Source: Streptomyces cellostaticus (GTDB lineage: Bacteria > Actinomycetota > Actinomycetes > Streptomycetales > Streptomycetaceae). Taken from it: a DNA stretch of 64,000 bases. Position 1 is the stretch's first letter. Each line of letters opens with the position of its first letter. The notes beneath the pieces were generated by a model. It searched no databases. It saw only the letters and a program-made list of their open reading frames with translations, and had not been told where the DNA came from. Shown piece after piece: positions 36,498 to 45,309 of this stretch. Both the position numbers and the translations under genes were made by a program. The stretch spans positions 16,649 through 80,648 of the forward strand of contig NZ_KQ948024.1 of NCBI RefSeq assembly GCF_001513965.1. Direction: 5' to 3'.

Positions 36498-37901
36498 TTA
36501 AGGAAGGGATCGGGGGCGGTTAAAGGTCGAGACCAATTTGCCCGACCGTCTCCTGCGTACGGACCCCCGGTGCCCCCTGCCCCCCGGCTTGCGCCCGTCC
36601 AGCTGGAACCAGATCCGTACCTCGGTTCCGCCCAGTACCGATGCGCCGATGCGGACGTCTCCGCCGGTGGACTCGGCGAGGCGGCGGACGATGTCGAGGC
36701 CGAGGCCGGTCGAGCCCGCGCTGCCGGAGCCGCGGCCACGGGCCATCGCCGCCTCGGGGTCGGGTATGCCGGGGCCCGCGTCGGAGACCAGCACGATCAC
36801 CGCGTCCTCGCCGTTGTGCACGTCGAGCGCGAAGGCGGTGCCGTCTGCGGTGTGCCGGAAGACGTTGCCGAGCAGCGCGTCAAGGGCGGCTGCCAGGTCG
36901 GCGCGGGCCACGGGTATGCGCACCGGTCGCTCGACCCCGGCCACCCGCCACTTGCGGCCCTCGTCCTCGGCGAGCGCGGACCAGAACTCCATGCGCTCGC
37001 GGACCACTTCGGCCGCGTCGCACCCGGCACCGGGCCCGGCCGCCACGGTCTGCGGCTTGGCCTCGCGCGCGGTGCGGATGATGGTGTCGACCTCGCGCTC
37101 CAGCTGGGCGACGGCGGTCCGGGTCTGCTCGGCGGCGGGCCCGGCGCCGAGGGAGGCGGCGTTCAGCCGGAGCACGGTCAGCGGGGTGCGCAGCCGGTGC
37201 GAGAGGTCGGCCGCCAGCTCTCTCTCGTTCGCGAGGAGCTGGACGACCTGGTCGGCCATGGAGTTGAACGCGACCGCCGCGAGTCTCAGTTCGGTCGGGC
37301 CGTCCTCGGGCACGCGGGCGCCCAGCTTGCCCTCGCCCAGTTCGTGCGCGCCCTCGACCAGCCGCTGCGCGGGCCGCACCATACGCACCCCGAGCCGGTC
37401 GGCGACGGCGACCGAGCCGACGATCAGCGCGAGGCCGACGGCGGCGAGCACCGCCCAGGCCGTGCCGACGCCGTTGCTCGTCTCGGACTCGGGGACATAC
37501 ACCTCGACGACCGCGATCGCACCGGAGCTGAGCGCGACCGGCTGCAGCAGTGTGGAGCCGCCGGCGACCGAGGTGGTGGAGGCGCGGCCCAGTTTCCGTA
37601 CGGCCTGGATGTCCCGGTCGGCGGCGCGCTGCCGGCCGAGGTCGAGCGCGGAGCGGGCGCCGCCGGCGGGCAGGTGCACGGCCATCCCGGAGTCCGCTCC
37701 TGCGGAGGCCACCACCCGCTCCAGCTTGTCCCGGTCGGTGGTGATGGACAGCGCGGGGGCGACGGCGGCCGCCTCCCGCTCGGCGTTGGAGAAGGCGCGG
37801 TCGCGGGCCATCTCCTTGACGACGAGACCGAGCGGAACGGCGAAGGCGACCACGACCATCGTGGTGACCGCCAGGCACACCTTGACCAGGGCCCATCTCA
37901 T
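36498..37901 (-). CDS. Sensor histidine kinase
   Basis: 467 residues. Two membrane helices (about 7-29 and 147-167) enclose an extracellular sensor domain, followed by HAMP (about 168-220). The dimerisation box SHRLRTPL has phospho-acceptor His235. ATPase boxes: N-box near NVFRHT, G1 SDAGPGIP, G2 GSTGLGLDI. It is coupled to the upstream response regulator gene by an ATGA overlap. The signal is unknown. Confidence 0.93.
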   Translation of the reverse strand: MRWALVKVCLAVTTMVVVAFAVPLGLVVKEMARDRAFSNAEREAAAVAPALSITTDRDKLERVVASAGADSGMAVHLPAGGARSALDLGRQRAADRDIQAVRKLGRASTTSVAGGSTLLQPVALSSGAIAVVEVYVPESETSNGVGTAWAVLAAVGLALIVGSVAVADRLGVRMVRPAQRLVEGAHELGEGKLGARVPEDGPTELRLAAVAFNSMADQVVQLLANERELAADLSHRLRTPLTVLRLNAASLGAGPAAEQTRTAVAQLEREVDTIIRTAREAKPQTVAAGPGAGCDAAEVVRERMEFWSALAEDEGRKWRVAGVERPVRIPVARADLAAALDALLGNVFRHTADGTAFALDVHNGEDAVIVLVSDAGPGIPDPEAAMARGRGSGSAGSTGLGLDIVRRLAESTGGDVRIGASVLGGTEVRIWFQLDGRKPGGRGHRGSVRRRRSGKLVSTFNRPRSLP

Positions 37902-38617
37902 CGCGGCGGTTCCCCTCCCCCGTCGGCCGGCACGGGCGGCTCCAACTTCACACCGACACCCCTGAGGGTGTGCAGATAGCGGGGCCGGGCGGCCGTCTCC
38001 CCCAACTTCCGGCGGAGCCAGGACAGATGGACGTCGATGGTCTGGTCGTCGCCGTAGGACTGCTGCCAGACCTCGGCGAGGAGTTCCTTGCGCGGGACGA
38101 CGACACCGGGGCGGCCGGCGAGGAAGGCCAGCAGGTCGAACTCCCTGCGGGTGAGGTCCAACTGCACGCCGTCCAGCTCGGCCTGGCGGCGCAGCGGGTC
38201 GACGGTCAGCCCGCCGACACGGATGACGGCGGACGGCGCGGCCTCCGCGCCGCTGGAGCGGGCCCGGCGCAGCACGGCCGCGATGCGGGCGGACAGGTGC
38301 TCGACCGAGAACGGCTTGGTCAGGTAGTCGTCCGCCCCGGCGTTCAGCAGCCGGACGATCTCCGTCTCGTCGTCCCTGGCGGTGGCGATGATGACGGGTA
38401 CGTCCGTGATGCCGCGCAGCATCTTCAGCGCCTCGGAGCCGTCCAGGTCGGGCAGTCCGAGGTCCAGGATCACCAGGTCGAAACGGAAATGGGCGACCTC
38501 GCGCAGCGCCTCCAGTGCCGTACCGACGCTGCGCACGGTGTGCGAGGCGTCGGTCAGATGCCGGATGAGCGCCGAGCGTACGAACTGGTCGTCCTCGACC
38601 ACGAGCACACTTGCCAT
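37898..38617 (-). CDS. OmpR-family response regulator
   Basis: 239 residues. Receiver domain with acidic pair Glu8/Asp9-10, phospho-acceptor Asp52 (LVILDLGLPD) and the conserved Lys in LTKPF. A C-terminal winged helix ends with the typical DVHLSWLRRKLG and LRGVGVKL. It precedes its cognate kinase with a 4-bp overlap. The 99-bp divergent gap towards 38717 holds the promoters. Target genes are unknown; the adjacent chitinase and secreted protein are candidates by position only. Confidence 0.94.
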   Translation of the reverse strand: MASVLVVEDDQFVRSALIRHLTDASHTVRSVGTALEALREVAHFRFDLVILDLGLPDLDGSEALKMLRGITDVPVIIATARDDETEIVRLLNAGADDYLTKPFSVEHLSARIAAVLRRARSSGAEAAPSAVIRVGGLTVDPLRRQAELDGVQLDLTRREFDLLAFLAGRPGVVVPRKELLAEVWQQSYGDDQTIDVHLSWLRRKLGETAARPRYLHTLRGVGVKLEPPVPADGGGEPPR

Positions 38618-38716
38618 GCGCCGCACCGTACGCCATGCGGCGGAACCCGGTCCGGCGCCTGTGGATAACTCGGGGCAAGTGCGCACGGCGGTCACGCTGA
38701 GGCAGTATGGCCCGCG

Positions 38717-39226
38717 ATGCGCAGAGGACTCGTACACGTACTGGCGTGGCTGCTCGCGACGGGAGCGGCGGTCACGCTGTCGTGGTGGGGCGTGCACACG
38801 GTGATGGCCGGGACGGCGTACGACCCGCCGCGCGCCCTGCCCATCACGGCGGCCGACGCGACCGCGCAGGGCTCGAAGCCGCTGGATACGCCGCCCGCCA
38901 CCCGGCCGTCCCCGTCGAAGAGCCCGTCGTCCGGGCCGTCGGCCTCCACCCCCTCCCGGACACCGGCCCCCGGCACCAGCCCCTCCCCCACGGCCACCTC
39001 CCCCGGTCGGGTCAAGGGCTACGACACCGACGGTGGCCGGGCGGTCTTCGACCTGGGACCGGCAAGCGCCACGCTCGTCTCGGCGACCCCGGGGACGGGC
39101 TGGTCGATGCAGGTGTGGAAGACGGAGACATGGATCCGGGTGGAGTTCAGCAGGGGCGCGGACCGGGTGTCGGTGTTCTGCACCTGGCACGACGGGCCGC
39201 CGCATGTGGAGGTCGGCACCTACTGA
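38717..39226 (+). CDS. Membrane-anchored extracellular protein with Pro/Ser/Thr spacer
   Basis: 169 residues. An N-terminal hydrophobic helix (about 6-30) without a clear cleavage site or lipobox suggests a signal anchor. A disordered Pro/Ser/Thr spacer (about 58-98) follows, then a small beta-rich domain (about 99-169; GWSMQVWKTETWIRVEFSRG, VFCTWHDGPPHVEV) outside the membrane. Divergent from the two-component system. No family recognised. Confidence 0.78.
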   Translation: MRRGLVHVLAWLLATGAAVTLSWWGVHTVMAGTAYDPPRALPITAADATAQGSKPLDTPPATRPSPSKSPSSGPSASTPSRTPAPGTSPSPTATSPGRVKGYDTDGGRAVFDLGPASATLVSATPGTGWSMQVWKTETWIRVEFSRGADRVSVFCTWHDGPPHVEVGTY

Positions 39227-39236
39227 GCCGCCCGCG

Positions 39237-40106
39237 CTAACGGAACACCGAGGGTGGCGGGGCCGGGGAGGCCACCGCTGCCTCGTCCGTCACGGGTACG
39301 GCGCCGCCGGTGAAGTCGAGGAGCTGCCTGCCGTGCTCGACCCGGGCGGGGTGCGGGTCGGAGGCGGCACGGCGGGTGAGTTCGGCGAGCGGGAGCGGGA
39401 GGTCGGAGGCGACCAGGACGGCGTTGCCGAATCGCTTGCCGCGCAGTACGGCCGGGTCGGCGATCAGCGCGAGTTCCGCGAAGCGGGCGGCGGCGGTGGC
39501 GATCTGGCCACGCAGATGGGCGAGCGGCGGGCCGTCGGCGAGATTGGCGGCGTAGACGCCGGAGGGCTTCAGGGCTCGGCGGACCTCGTCCAGGAACTCG
39601 GTGGAGGTGAGGTGGGCGGGGGTCCGGGCGCCGCTGAAGACATCGGCGATGGCCAGGTCGGCCCAGCCGTCCGGCACCTTGGCCAGCCCCTCGCGGGCGT
39701 CCGCCGACCGCACCCGGATCCGGGCGTTCGGGTCCAACGGCAGCTCGCGGCGGACCAGTTGGACGAGTCGGGCGTCCCGCTCGACGACCTGCTGGGTGGA
39801 GCGGGGGCGGGTGGCGGCGACGTAGCGGGCGAGGGTGAGGGCGCCGCCGCCGAGGTGCACGGCCTGCACCGGCTTGCCGGGCGGGGCGACGAGGTCGATG
39901 ACATGGCCGAGGCGGCGCTGGTACTCGAAGGAGAGGTACGCCGGGTCGTCCAGGTCGACGTGCGACTGGGGCGCCCCGTCGATCAGCAGCGTCCAGGCCC
40001 GGGAGCGCTCCGGGTCGGGTATGAGCTGTGCGAGCCCGCCGTCGACCGCTTCCACCACGGCCTCGACGGCGGCCGACCTGCGCCCTTTGTTCCTGGACCT
40101 GCCCAC
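39237..40106 (-). CDS. Spermidine synthase-like methyltransferase-fold protein
   Basis: 289 residues from GTG 40106. Rossmann-fold motif VQAVHLGGGALTLARYV near 80-96, then VVERD near 107-111 and an acidic DVFSGA motif near 153-158. These resemble the nucleotide-binding part of spermidine/polyamine aminopropyltransferases. Such short actinobacterial homologues often lack clear polyamine specificity, so the substrate is open. Convergent with the preceding gene with only 10 bp between stops. Confidence 0.82.
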   Translation of the reverse strand: MGRSRNKGRRSAAVEAVVEAVDGGLAQLIPDPERSRAWTLLIDGAPQSHVDLDDPAYLSFEYQRRLGHVIDLVAPPGKPVQAVHLGGGALTLARYVAATRPRSTQQVVERDARLVQLVRRELPLDPNARIRVRSADAREGLAKVPDGWADLAIADVFSGARTPAHLTSTEFLDEVRRALKPSGVYAANLADGPPLAHLRGQIATAAARFAELALIADPAVLRGKRFGNAVLVASDLPLPLAELTRRAASDPHPARVEHGRQLLDFTGGAVPVTDEAAVASPAPPPSVFR

Positions 40107-40140
40107 CGGTCCATTTTCGCAGGTGCCGCGGGCCTGCGCT

Positions 40141-40575
40141 TCACCGGCGGCTGTCGGCGGCCTCGATCAGCCGGGCCGCCTCCCCCAGGGCCCGGCGCAG
40201 CACCACCGGGTCGGTCGCGAGGTCGGCATCACCGGGCGGCAGCAGCCAGTCCGAGCCCTCCACCGGTGGCTCCGGGGTCAGCCGCAGCCCCTGCCCGTTC
40301 GTCTCGGTGCAGGTGCTGCCCGGCACGTCCCAGCAGGCGGCCGTGCCGGCCGGCACCAGGAAGCCGAGGGTGTCGCAGCCGTCGTCGTGCAGTACGGGCC
40401 CCACCGTCTCCCCTGCCCCGCGCCGCAGGATGTCGACCGCCTCCAGCCCCTGCCGGGCCGGCACCGTCACGAGGTCGCAGGCCGCGTCACCGTCATCGGC
40501 CGCCGGCGACGGTGACGCACCCGGTCTGCCTGATGTGCCCGATGTACAAGGATCGTTGCTCTGGCTGGTCTCCAT
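40141..40575 (-). CDS. Hypothetical protein
   Basis: 144 residues from ATG 40575, with GGAGG five bases upstream; GTG 40590 is a longer alternative. The N-terminal 30 residues are Ser/Gly/Pro-rich and probably disordered. The remainder contains three spaced Cys residues (CDTLGF, ACWD, TCTET) and ends in an amphipathic helix (VVLRRALGEAARLIEAA). No signal peptide. Family not recognised. It lies 34 bp upstream of the spermidine-synthase-like gene on the same strand. Confidence 0.65.
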   Translation of the reverse strand: METSQSNDPCTSGTSGRPGASPSPAADDGDAACDLVTVPARQGLEAVDILRRGAGETVGPVLHDDGCDTLGFLVPAGTAACWDVPGSTCTETNGQGLRLTPEPPVEGSDWLLPPGDADLATDPVVLRRALGEAARLIEAADSRR

Positions 40576-40695
40576 GCCGGCCTCCACCACGCCTGTTGCA
40601 GTCCATGGTGTTCAACGCGCGAGAGCGTCAACGGCTACGGCACAAGTGCGCCGCAAAGGATGGCAGTTCATGGCAGATCGTGGATGAGATATCCG

Positions 40696-40730
40696 GTTTG
40701 TAGCCAAACACTGCGTGTCGGGTCCGACAC
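40696..40730. promoter_or_regulatory. Two adjacent palindromes upstream of the NsdA-like regulator gene
   Basis: GTTTG-TAGC-CAAAC (40696-40709) and the perfect GTGTCGG-GT-CCGACAC (40715-40730) lie 108-142 bp before the start codon. They are good operator candidates for an unidentified regulator or for autoregulation. Confidence 0.5.
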
Positions 40731-40837
40731 AGCAGGTACGTTCTTGCCCGCCGGAACAAGGGTGTCACACGGACAACTCAGCCCGAATCCACCCCGGGGC
40801 CGGCATGGTTCGACGGTTCGCACGAGAGGACCCGGCC

Positions 40838-42310
40838 ATGGCGTCGTCAAGCGAGACCTCGTCGCAGCCCGAACGGCCACCACGGCCGAACCTCGCCTTC
40901 CGGCAGTTGCGCGGCCGGCGCTCACCGGCCGAGTTCGCCGCGCTGGTGCGGCGGGCCGCGCGGGACATCGGCGAGGCGGTGAGCTGCGACGCGCGCTACG
41001 TCGGCAGGGTCGAGGCGGGTGAGATCCGCTGCCCGAACTACGCGTACGAACGGGTGTTCCTCCATATGTTCCCCGGCCGCACGCTGACCGACCTCGGCTT
41101 CGCGCCGCGCTCGTCCGTCCGCGGACGCGGGGCGCGTACGGCCGCGGAGGCGACGCCCTTGGCGCTCGGCACCGCTGAGACGCAGAGGGCCTGCGAGCCG
41201 TATGACACGCAGGACCCGTTCGACCCGCAGGATCCGTACGACACGCACGAGCCGTACGAGAACGACCCACTGAACCACGAGGAGAGCGACGTGCTGCGTC
41301 GCGCATTCATGACCGGCGGAGGCGTCACGATGGCCGCCGCCACGCTGGGCCCGCTGGGGCTCGCCACCGACGCCGCGGCGACGGCCCGGCCGCAGCGCCG
41401 CGCCGGAACCCCCGAGGCGGCCGCCCTGGAGGAAGCCGTCCGCCGCATCCGGCTGCTCGACGACCGGCACGGCGCGGACGGCCTGTACCGGCGCGCGGCG
41501 GCACCCCTGCGTGCCGCCTACGCACTGCTGGACGCCGGAGCGACCCGTCTGACCACAGCCGAGAGGCTGCACTCGGGCGCCGGTGAACTGGCCATCTCCG
41601 TGGGCTGGCTGGCGCACGACTCCGGCCGCTTCGACGACGCCCGCTCGCACTACGCGGAGGCGCTGGCCACCGCCCGTATGACCGGCGACCCGGGCCTTGA
41701 GGCCCACGCCTTCTGCAACACGGCGTTCCTGGCCCGCGACGCGGGCCGCCCCCGCGAGGCGGTACGCGCCGCGCAGGCCGCCCAACGCGTCGCCCGCCCC
41801 CTGAACTCACCGCGCCTGATGTCCCTGCTCGCCCTGCGTGAGGCGGGCGGCTGGGCGGGCCTCGCCGACCGCGCCGGCTGCGAACAGGCGCTGGCCCGCG
41901 CGCAGGCCCTCTTCGAGCGGGGCCACTCGGACGCCGACCCCGAGTGGATGAGCTTCTACGGAGAGGCCGAGCTGGAGGGGCTGGAGGCGCAGTGCTGGTC
42001 GACGTTGGGCGACTGGCGGCGTGCGTCCCGCCACGCCCGCCGCGCGGCGCACCTCCAAGACCCCCACTTCACCCGCAACATCGCCCTCTACACGGCCGAA
42101 CTCGCCGATGACCTGGCCCGCGGTGGTCGTCCCGACGAGGCGGCGCAGGCAGCGATGCGCGTTCTCGACCTGCTGGACCAGGTCCAGTCCTCCCGCATCC
42201 AGACGATGCTGGCGGGGACGGCGAGGGTACTGCTGCCGCATCGGCGGGCGTCGGGAGTCTCGGAGTTCATCGATCGGCACGCCTCACTGCCACGGGCTGG
42301 GCGGGCGTAG
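40838..42310 (+). CDS. NsdA-like regulator with TPR repeats
   Basis: 490 residues resembling the Streptomyces NsdA/NsdB family of negative regulators of differentiation and antibiotic production. N-terminal HTH-like domain (about 18-88; FAALVRRAARDIGEAVSC, YVGRVEAGEIRCP), then an acidic DP/EPY repeat (123-143). A short hydrophobic, Tat-like stretch comes after FMTGGG (157-176), then alpha-alpha tetratricopeptide-type repeats to the end. ATG 40838 has GAGAGGA seven bases upstream. A different locus from classical nsdA; function by similarity only. Confidence 0.8.
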   Translation: MASSSETSSQPERPPRPNLAFRQLRGRRSPAEFAALVRRAARDIGEAVSCDARYVGRVEAGEIRCPNYAYERVFLHMFPGRTLTDLGFAPRSSVRGRGARTAAEATPLALGTAETQRACEPYDTQDPFDPQDPYDTHEPYENDPLNHEESDVLRRAFMTGGGVTMAAATLGPLGLATDAAATARPQRRAGTPEAAALEEAVRRIRLLDDRHGADGLYRRAAAPLRAAYALLDAGATRLTTAERLHSGAGELAISVGWLAHDSGRFDDARSHYAEALATARMTGDPGLEAHAFCNTAFLARDAGRPREAVRAAQAAQRVARPLNSPRLMSLLALREAGGWAGLADRAGCEQALARAQALFERGHSDADPEWMSFYGEAELEGLEAQCWSTLGDWRRASRHARRAAHLQDPHFTRNIALYTAELADDLARGGRPDEAAQAAMRVLDLLDQVQSSRIQTMLAGTARVLLPHRRASGVSEFIDRHASLPRAGRA

Positions 42311-42339
42311 CGACGAGACCGCGGGTGCGTGGGGCTGAT

Positions 42340-42392
42340 CGCGCCCACGCGGCGGAGCCGCATATCGATACAGCCCCGCGCCCCTTCAGGGC
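42340..42392. repeat. Streptomyces extragenic palindromic repeat, copy B
   Basis: CGCGCCCACGCGGCGGAGCC and the following GCATATCGATACAGCCCCGC are the reverse complement of the element at 22837-22890 with few differences. It lies between the convergent NsdA-like and phosphoglycerate-mutase-like genes. Confidence 0.85.
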
Positions 42393-42424
42393 ATGGGCAA
42401 GCGAAACCCGCACCAGGCACCCGG

Positions 42425-43021
42425 CTACCCCGCCAGGTGCCCCAGGTCGTTCCAGCTCTCGATCGCCGGCTGCCCGTAGGCCCAGCCCAGCACAGACAGC
42501 GAGGTCGGGTTCAGCCGTATCCGGGCGGCGAACTCCAGCGGCAGCCCCAGCCAGCGCGCACCGATGGACCGCAGGATGTGCCCGTGGGCGAAGACCAGCA
42601 CGTCACGGTCGGCCGCGCGCGCCCACGCGACGACCTCGTCCGCGCGCGCGGTGACCTCCGCGAGGCTCTCCCCCTGCGGGACTCCGTCCCGCCAGATCAG
42701 CCAGCCCGGCCGGACGGCCTGGATCTCGGCGGGGGTCATGCCCTCGTACGCGCCGTAGTCCCACTCCATCAGCGTGTCCCAGGACTCGGCGCGTTCGCCG
42801 AACCCGGCCAGCTCGCACGTCTCACGCGCGCGTGCCAGCGGGCTGGTCCGCACCTCGACCCCGGGCAGCCCGTCGAACGGCGCCCGGTGCAGCCGCTCGC
42901 CCAGCAGCTTGGCTCCGCGCCGGCCCTCCTCCAAGAGCGGCACATCGGTCCTGCCGGTGTGCTTGCCGGACAGCGACCATTGCGTCTGTCCGTGCCGGGC
43001 CAGCAGGATGCGCGGTGCCAT
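42425..43021 (-). CDS. Histidine phosphatase (phosphoglycerate mutase-like)
   Basis: 198 residues. The catalytic RHG motif is at residues 9-11 (LARHGQTQWS), with a second His in FAHGHILR near 145-152. The conserved Arg (SPLARARETCELAG) and Glu (MEWDYGAYEG) of the family are present. A small acid-phosphatase-like member rather than glycolytic mutase. ATG 43021 is chosen because the RHG motif must be near the N-terminus. Confidence 0.9.
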   Translation of the reverse strand: MAPRILLARHGQTQWSLSGKHTGRTDVPLLEEGRRGAKLLGERLHRAPFDGLPGVEVRTSPLARARETCELAGFGERAESWDTLMEWDYGAYEGMTPAEIQAVRPGWLIWRDGVPQGESLAEVTARADEVVAWARAADRDVLVFAHGHILRSIGARWLGLPLEFAARIRLNPTSLSVLGWAYGQPAIESWNDLGHLAG

Positions 43022-43232
43022 GGGGGACCTTTCCGGAGAGGGACGCCAAGCAGACGCCGGAGAAAACAGAAGCGGAGTCCCTCCATCATCGCTCACGCCG
43101 GACAGGGGCAACCCGGCGGGCGATGTCGGCGTCTTTGAGGGCTGAAGCGCCCGCATGGCCGGGATATGGACAACGTAAAGTGGCACGGTCGCCCGCCGGG
43201 GCGCACCACAGCAGAAGGGGGAGGGCGATCGG

Positions 43233-44177
43233 ATGCCGCAGACCGAGACACCGGGCACCGAGGTGGTCCCGCGGACCCGGCTGCGGTGGTGGACCGAGCT
43301 TCCGCTGATCCTGCTGGTCTACGGCTGCTACTCGGCAGGCCGCCTCCTCGCCCGCGGTGACGTCTCCTCCGCCGTCGACCACGGCCTGGCGATCCTGCGT
43401 ATCGAGAAGCTCCTGCACCTCAACGCCGAGCACCCGCTCAACCGGCTGTTCACGCGCGAGCCCTGGCTCGGCGTACCGGCCGACTTCTGGTACGCCTCGC
43501 TGCACTACCTGATCACGCCCGCCATCCTGATCTGGCTGTTCCGGGCCCGCACCGCGCACTACCGCGCGGCCCGCACCTGGCTGATGGCATCCACGTTCAT
43601 CGGCCTGATCGGCTTCACCCTGCTGCCCACCTGCCCGCCCCGCCTGCTCTCCGCGGACCACGGCTTCGTCGACACGATGGCCCACTACAGCTCGTACGGC
43701 TGGTGGGGCGGTGAGGCCAGCGCCCCGCGCGGCATGGGCGCCATGACCAATCAGTACGCGGCGATGCCGAGCCTGCACGTGGGCTGGGCGCTGTGGTGCG
43801 GGGTCATGCTGTGGCGCCACGGCGGCACGCGCCTGATGAAGGTCTTCGGCGTCGCCTACCCGTTGCTGACCGCGCTCGTCGTCATGGGCACCGCCAACCA
43901 CTACTTCCTGGACGCGGTCGCGGGCGTGGCCGTGATGGGCGTGGGCCTGCTGCTCGCGCCGCGCGTGATGCGCGGTGCAGACCTGCTCCGGGCCCGCCTG
44001 AGCCGTCGTACAACACCGGTCCCGGAGAGCACGGGCTCCCCGATTGTCAGTGCCGGATGCCAGACTTCCGCGGGTGAGCGAATTCCACGGCAGCGCGAGT
44101 CGCAGCGCGCATCCGCAGCCGAACCGGACGCCTCCCCCAGCGACGCGGGCGAAGGGGCTCCGGCAGCGGCTCGCTGA
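43233..44177 (+). CDS. PAP2-superfamily integral membrane phosphatase/phosphotransferase
   Basis: 314 residues with about six membrane helices. PAP2 motifs C2 (AMPSLHVGWALW, about 181-192) and C3 (GTANHYFLDAVAG, about 219-231) supply the catalytic His residues, as in inositol-phosphorylceramide synthase-like bacterial proteins. It probably acts on a lipid or lipid-linked phosphate at the outer membrane face. The C-terminal 60 residues are hydrophilic and low-complexity, and they are read from DNA that also encodes the start of the next gene (104-bp overlap). Confidence 0.88.
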   Translation: MPQTETPGTEVVPRTRLRWWTELPLILLVYGCYSAGRLLARGDVSSAVDHGLAILRIEKLLHLNAEHPLNRLFTREPWLGVPADFWYASLHYLITPAILIWLFRARTAHYRAARTWLMASTFIGLIGFTLLPTCPPRLLSADHGFVDTMAHYSSYGWWGGEASAPRGMGAMTNQYAAMPSLHVGWALWCGVMLWRHGGTRLMKVFGVAYPLLTALVVMGTANHYFLDAVAGVAVMGVGLLLAPRVMRGADLLRARLSRRTTPVPESTGSPIVSAGCQTSAGERIPRQRESQRASAAEPDASPSDAGEGAPAAAR

Positions 44178-45309
44178 GCTGCGCGGCCTTGACGTACCGG
44201 CCAAGGCGCTGGACGCGCGCGCCCTCGCGGCGCTGGCCGCGAACCCCGGGTGCCGCAGACGGTCGATCCTGGACGGCGCCGGGGTGGACAAGGCGGCGCT
44301 GGCGAGCGCGCTGGGCGCGCCCTCCGGTTTCGGTCAGTCGCAGTTCGCGCTGACCCGGGGCAACGCGTTCGAGGCGCGGGTGAAGGCGGACGGCGGCGCG
44401 GAGCTGCTGCGGCTGGTGCACTCCCGCCTCGACCCGGGCGCCGAGCCGCCCGCCGGGGCTGCCGTCCCCGACCTGTCCGCGCTCGGCCCCGAGGGGCGTA
44501 CGGCCCGTACGGCGCTGGCGCTGCGCGAGGCCGTCGCCGCGGGCGGCTGGACGCTCCTTGACCACCCGATGCTGGCCCTGGACGTGGCGGGCTCGCTCGC
44601 CTTCCTGGAGCCGGACGCGGTGGTGGTGCACCCGGACGGCAGCTGGACGGTCGTGGAGATCAAGTCCTTCCCGATGCTGGACGGTTCGGCCGACCCGGCG
44701 AAGGTGGGCGCGGCCGCCCGGCAGGCGGCGGTGTACGTACTGGCCCTGGAGGCGGTCGCGGCCCGCCTCGACCCCGTGCCACCGGTACGGCACCGGGTGC
44801 TTCTCGTGTGCCCGAAGGACTTCTCCAACCTGCCCACCGGCTCCGCCGTCGACGTACGCAAGCAGCGCGCGGTCACCGCCCGCCAGCTGGCCCGGCTCAC
44901 CCGCATCGAGGAGATCGCCGACACCCTGCCGGAGGGCACCTGTTTCGCCCCGGACCGGCCGGCCGAGGAGCTGACGGCTGCCGTGGAGGCGGTCCCGGCG
45001 GCCTACGCACCCGAGTGCCTGTCCGCCTGCGAACTGGCCTTCCACTGCCGGGAACGCTCCCGCGCGGCCGATGCCGTGACCCGTCTGGGCCGCCCCCTGC
45101 GTGCGGAACTGGGCGGCCTGACGACGGTCGAGGACGTCCTCGCGGCGGCCCGCGGCGACAGCGGCGACCCCGACGACCCGGCGGTGGCAGCCCTGCGCCG
45201 GGCGGCTGCCCTGCGCGCGGAAGCCCTGGCACAGAGCGTCGGCCGGGAAGCGGCCCTGCGCGCGGAGACACGCGCCACGGCCGGCCGGGAGGTGGCCTCT
45301 TGTCGCTGA
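44074..45309 (+). CDS. RecB/Cas4-type PD-(D/E)XK nuclease with probable Fe-S cluster
   Basis: 411 residues from GTG 44074; a TTG at 44044 is possible. Nuclease core: Gly/Glu region RGNAFEARV (95-103), Asp181 in FLEPDAVVV, Glu195-x-Lys197 in VVEIKSF, and the RecB-family Q-x3-Y motif Gln217/Tyr221. Cys60 before the core and Cys315-x3-Cys319-x5-Cys325 after it form the split four-cysteine pattern of Cas4, AddB and Dna2 Fe-S nucleases. The gene overlaps the next one by 10 bp. I infer a DNA-end-processing exonuclease working with the downstream helicase. Confidence 0.85.
   Translation: MSEFHGSASRSAHPQPNRTPPPATRAKGLRQRLAELRGLDVPAKALDARALAALAANPGCRRRSILDGAGVDKAALASALGAPSGFGQSQFALTRGNAFEARVKADGGAELLRLVHSRLDPGAEPPAGAAVPDLSALGPEGRTARTALALREAVAAGGWTLLDHPMLALDVAGSLAFLEPDAVVVHPDGSWTVVEIKSFPMLDGSADPAKVGAAARQAAVYVLALEAVAARLDPVPPVRHRVLLVCPKDFSNLPTGSAVDVRKQRAVTARQLARLTRIEEIADTLPEGTCFAPDRPAEELTAAVEAVPAAYAPECLSACELAFHCRERSRAADAVTRLGRPLRAELGGLTTVEDVLAAARGDSGDPDDPAVAALRRAAALRAEALAQSVGREAALRAETRATAGREVASCR

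Noticed and set aside
36522..36537. Degenerate DasR-like sequence upstream of the chitinase (12 of 16 matches)
   Set aside because: It lies inside the 3' coding part of the histidine kinase gene, about 135 bp from the chitinase start, and both outer arms mismatch.
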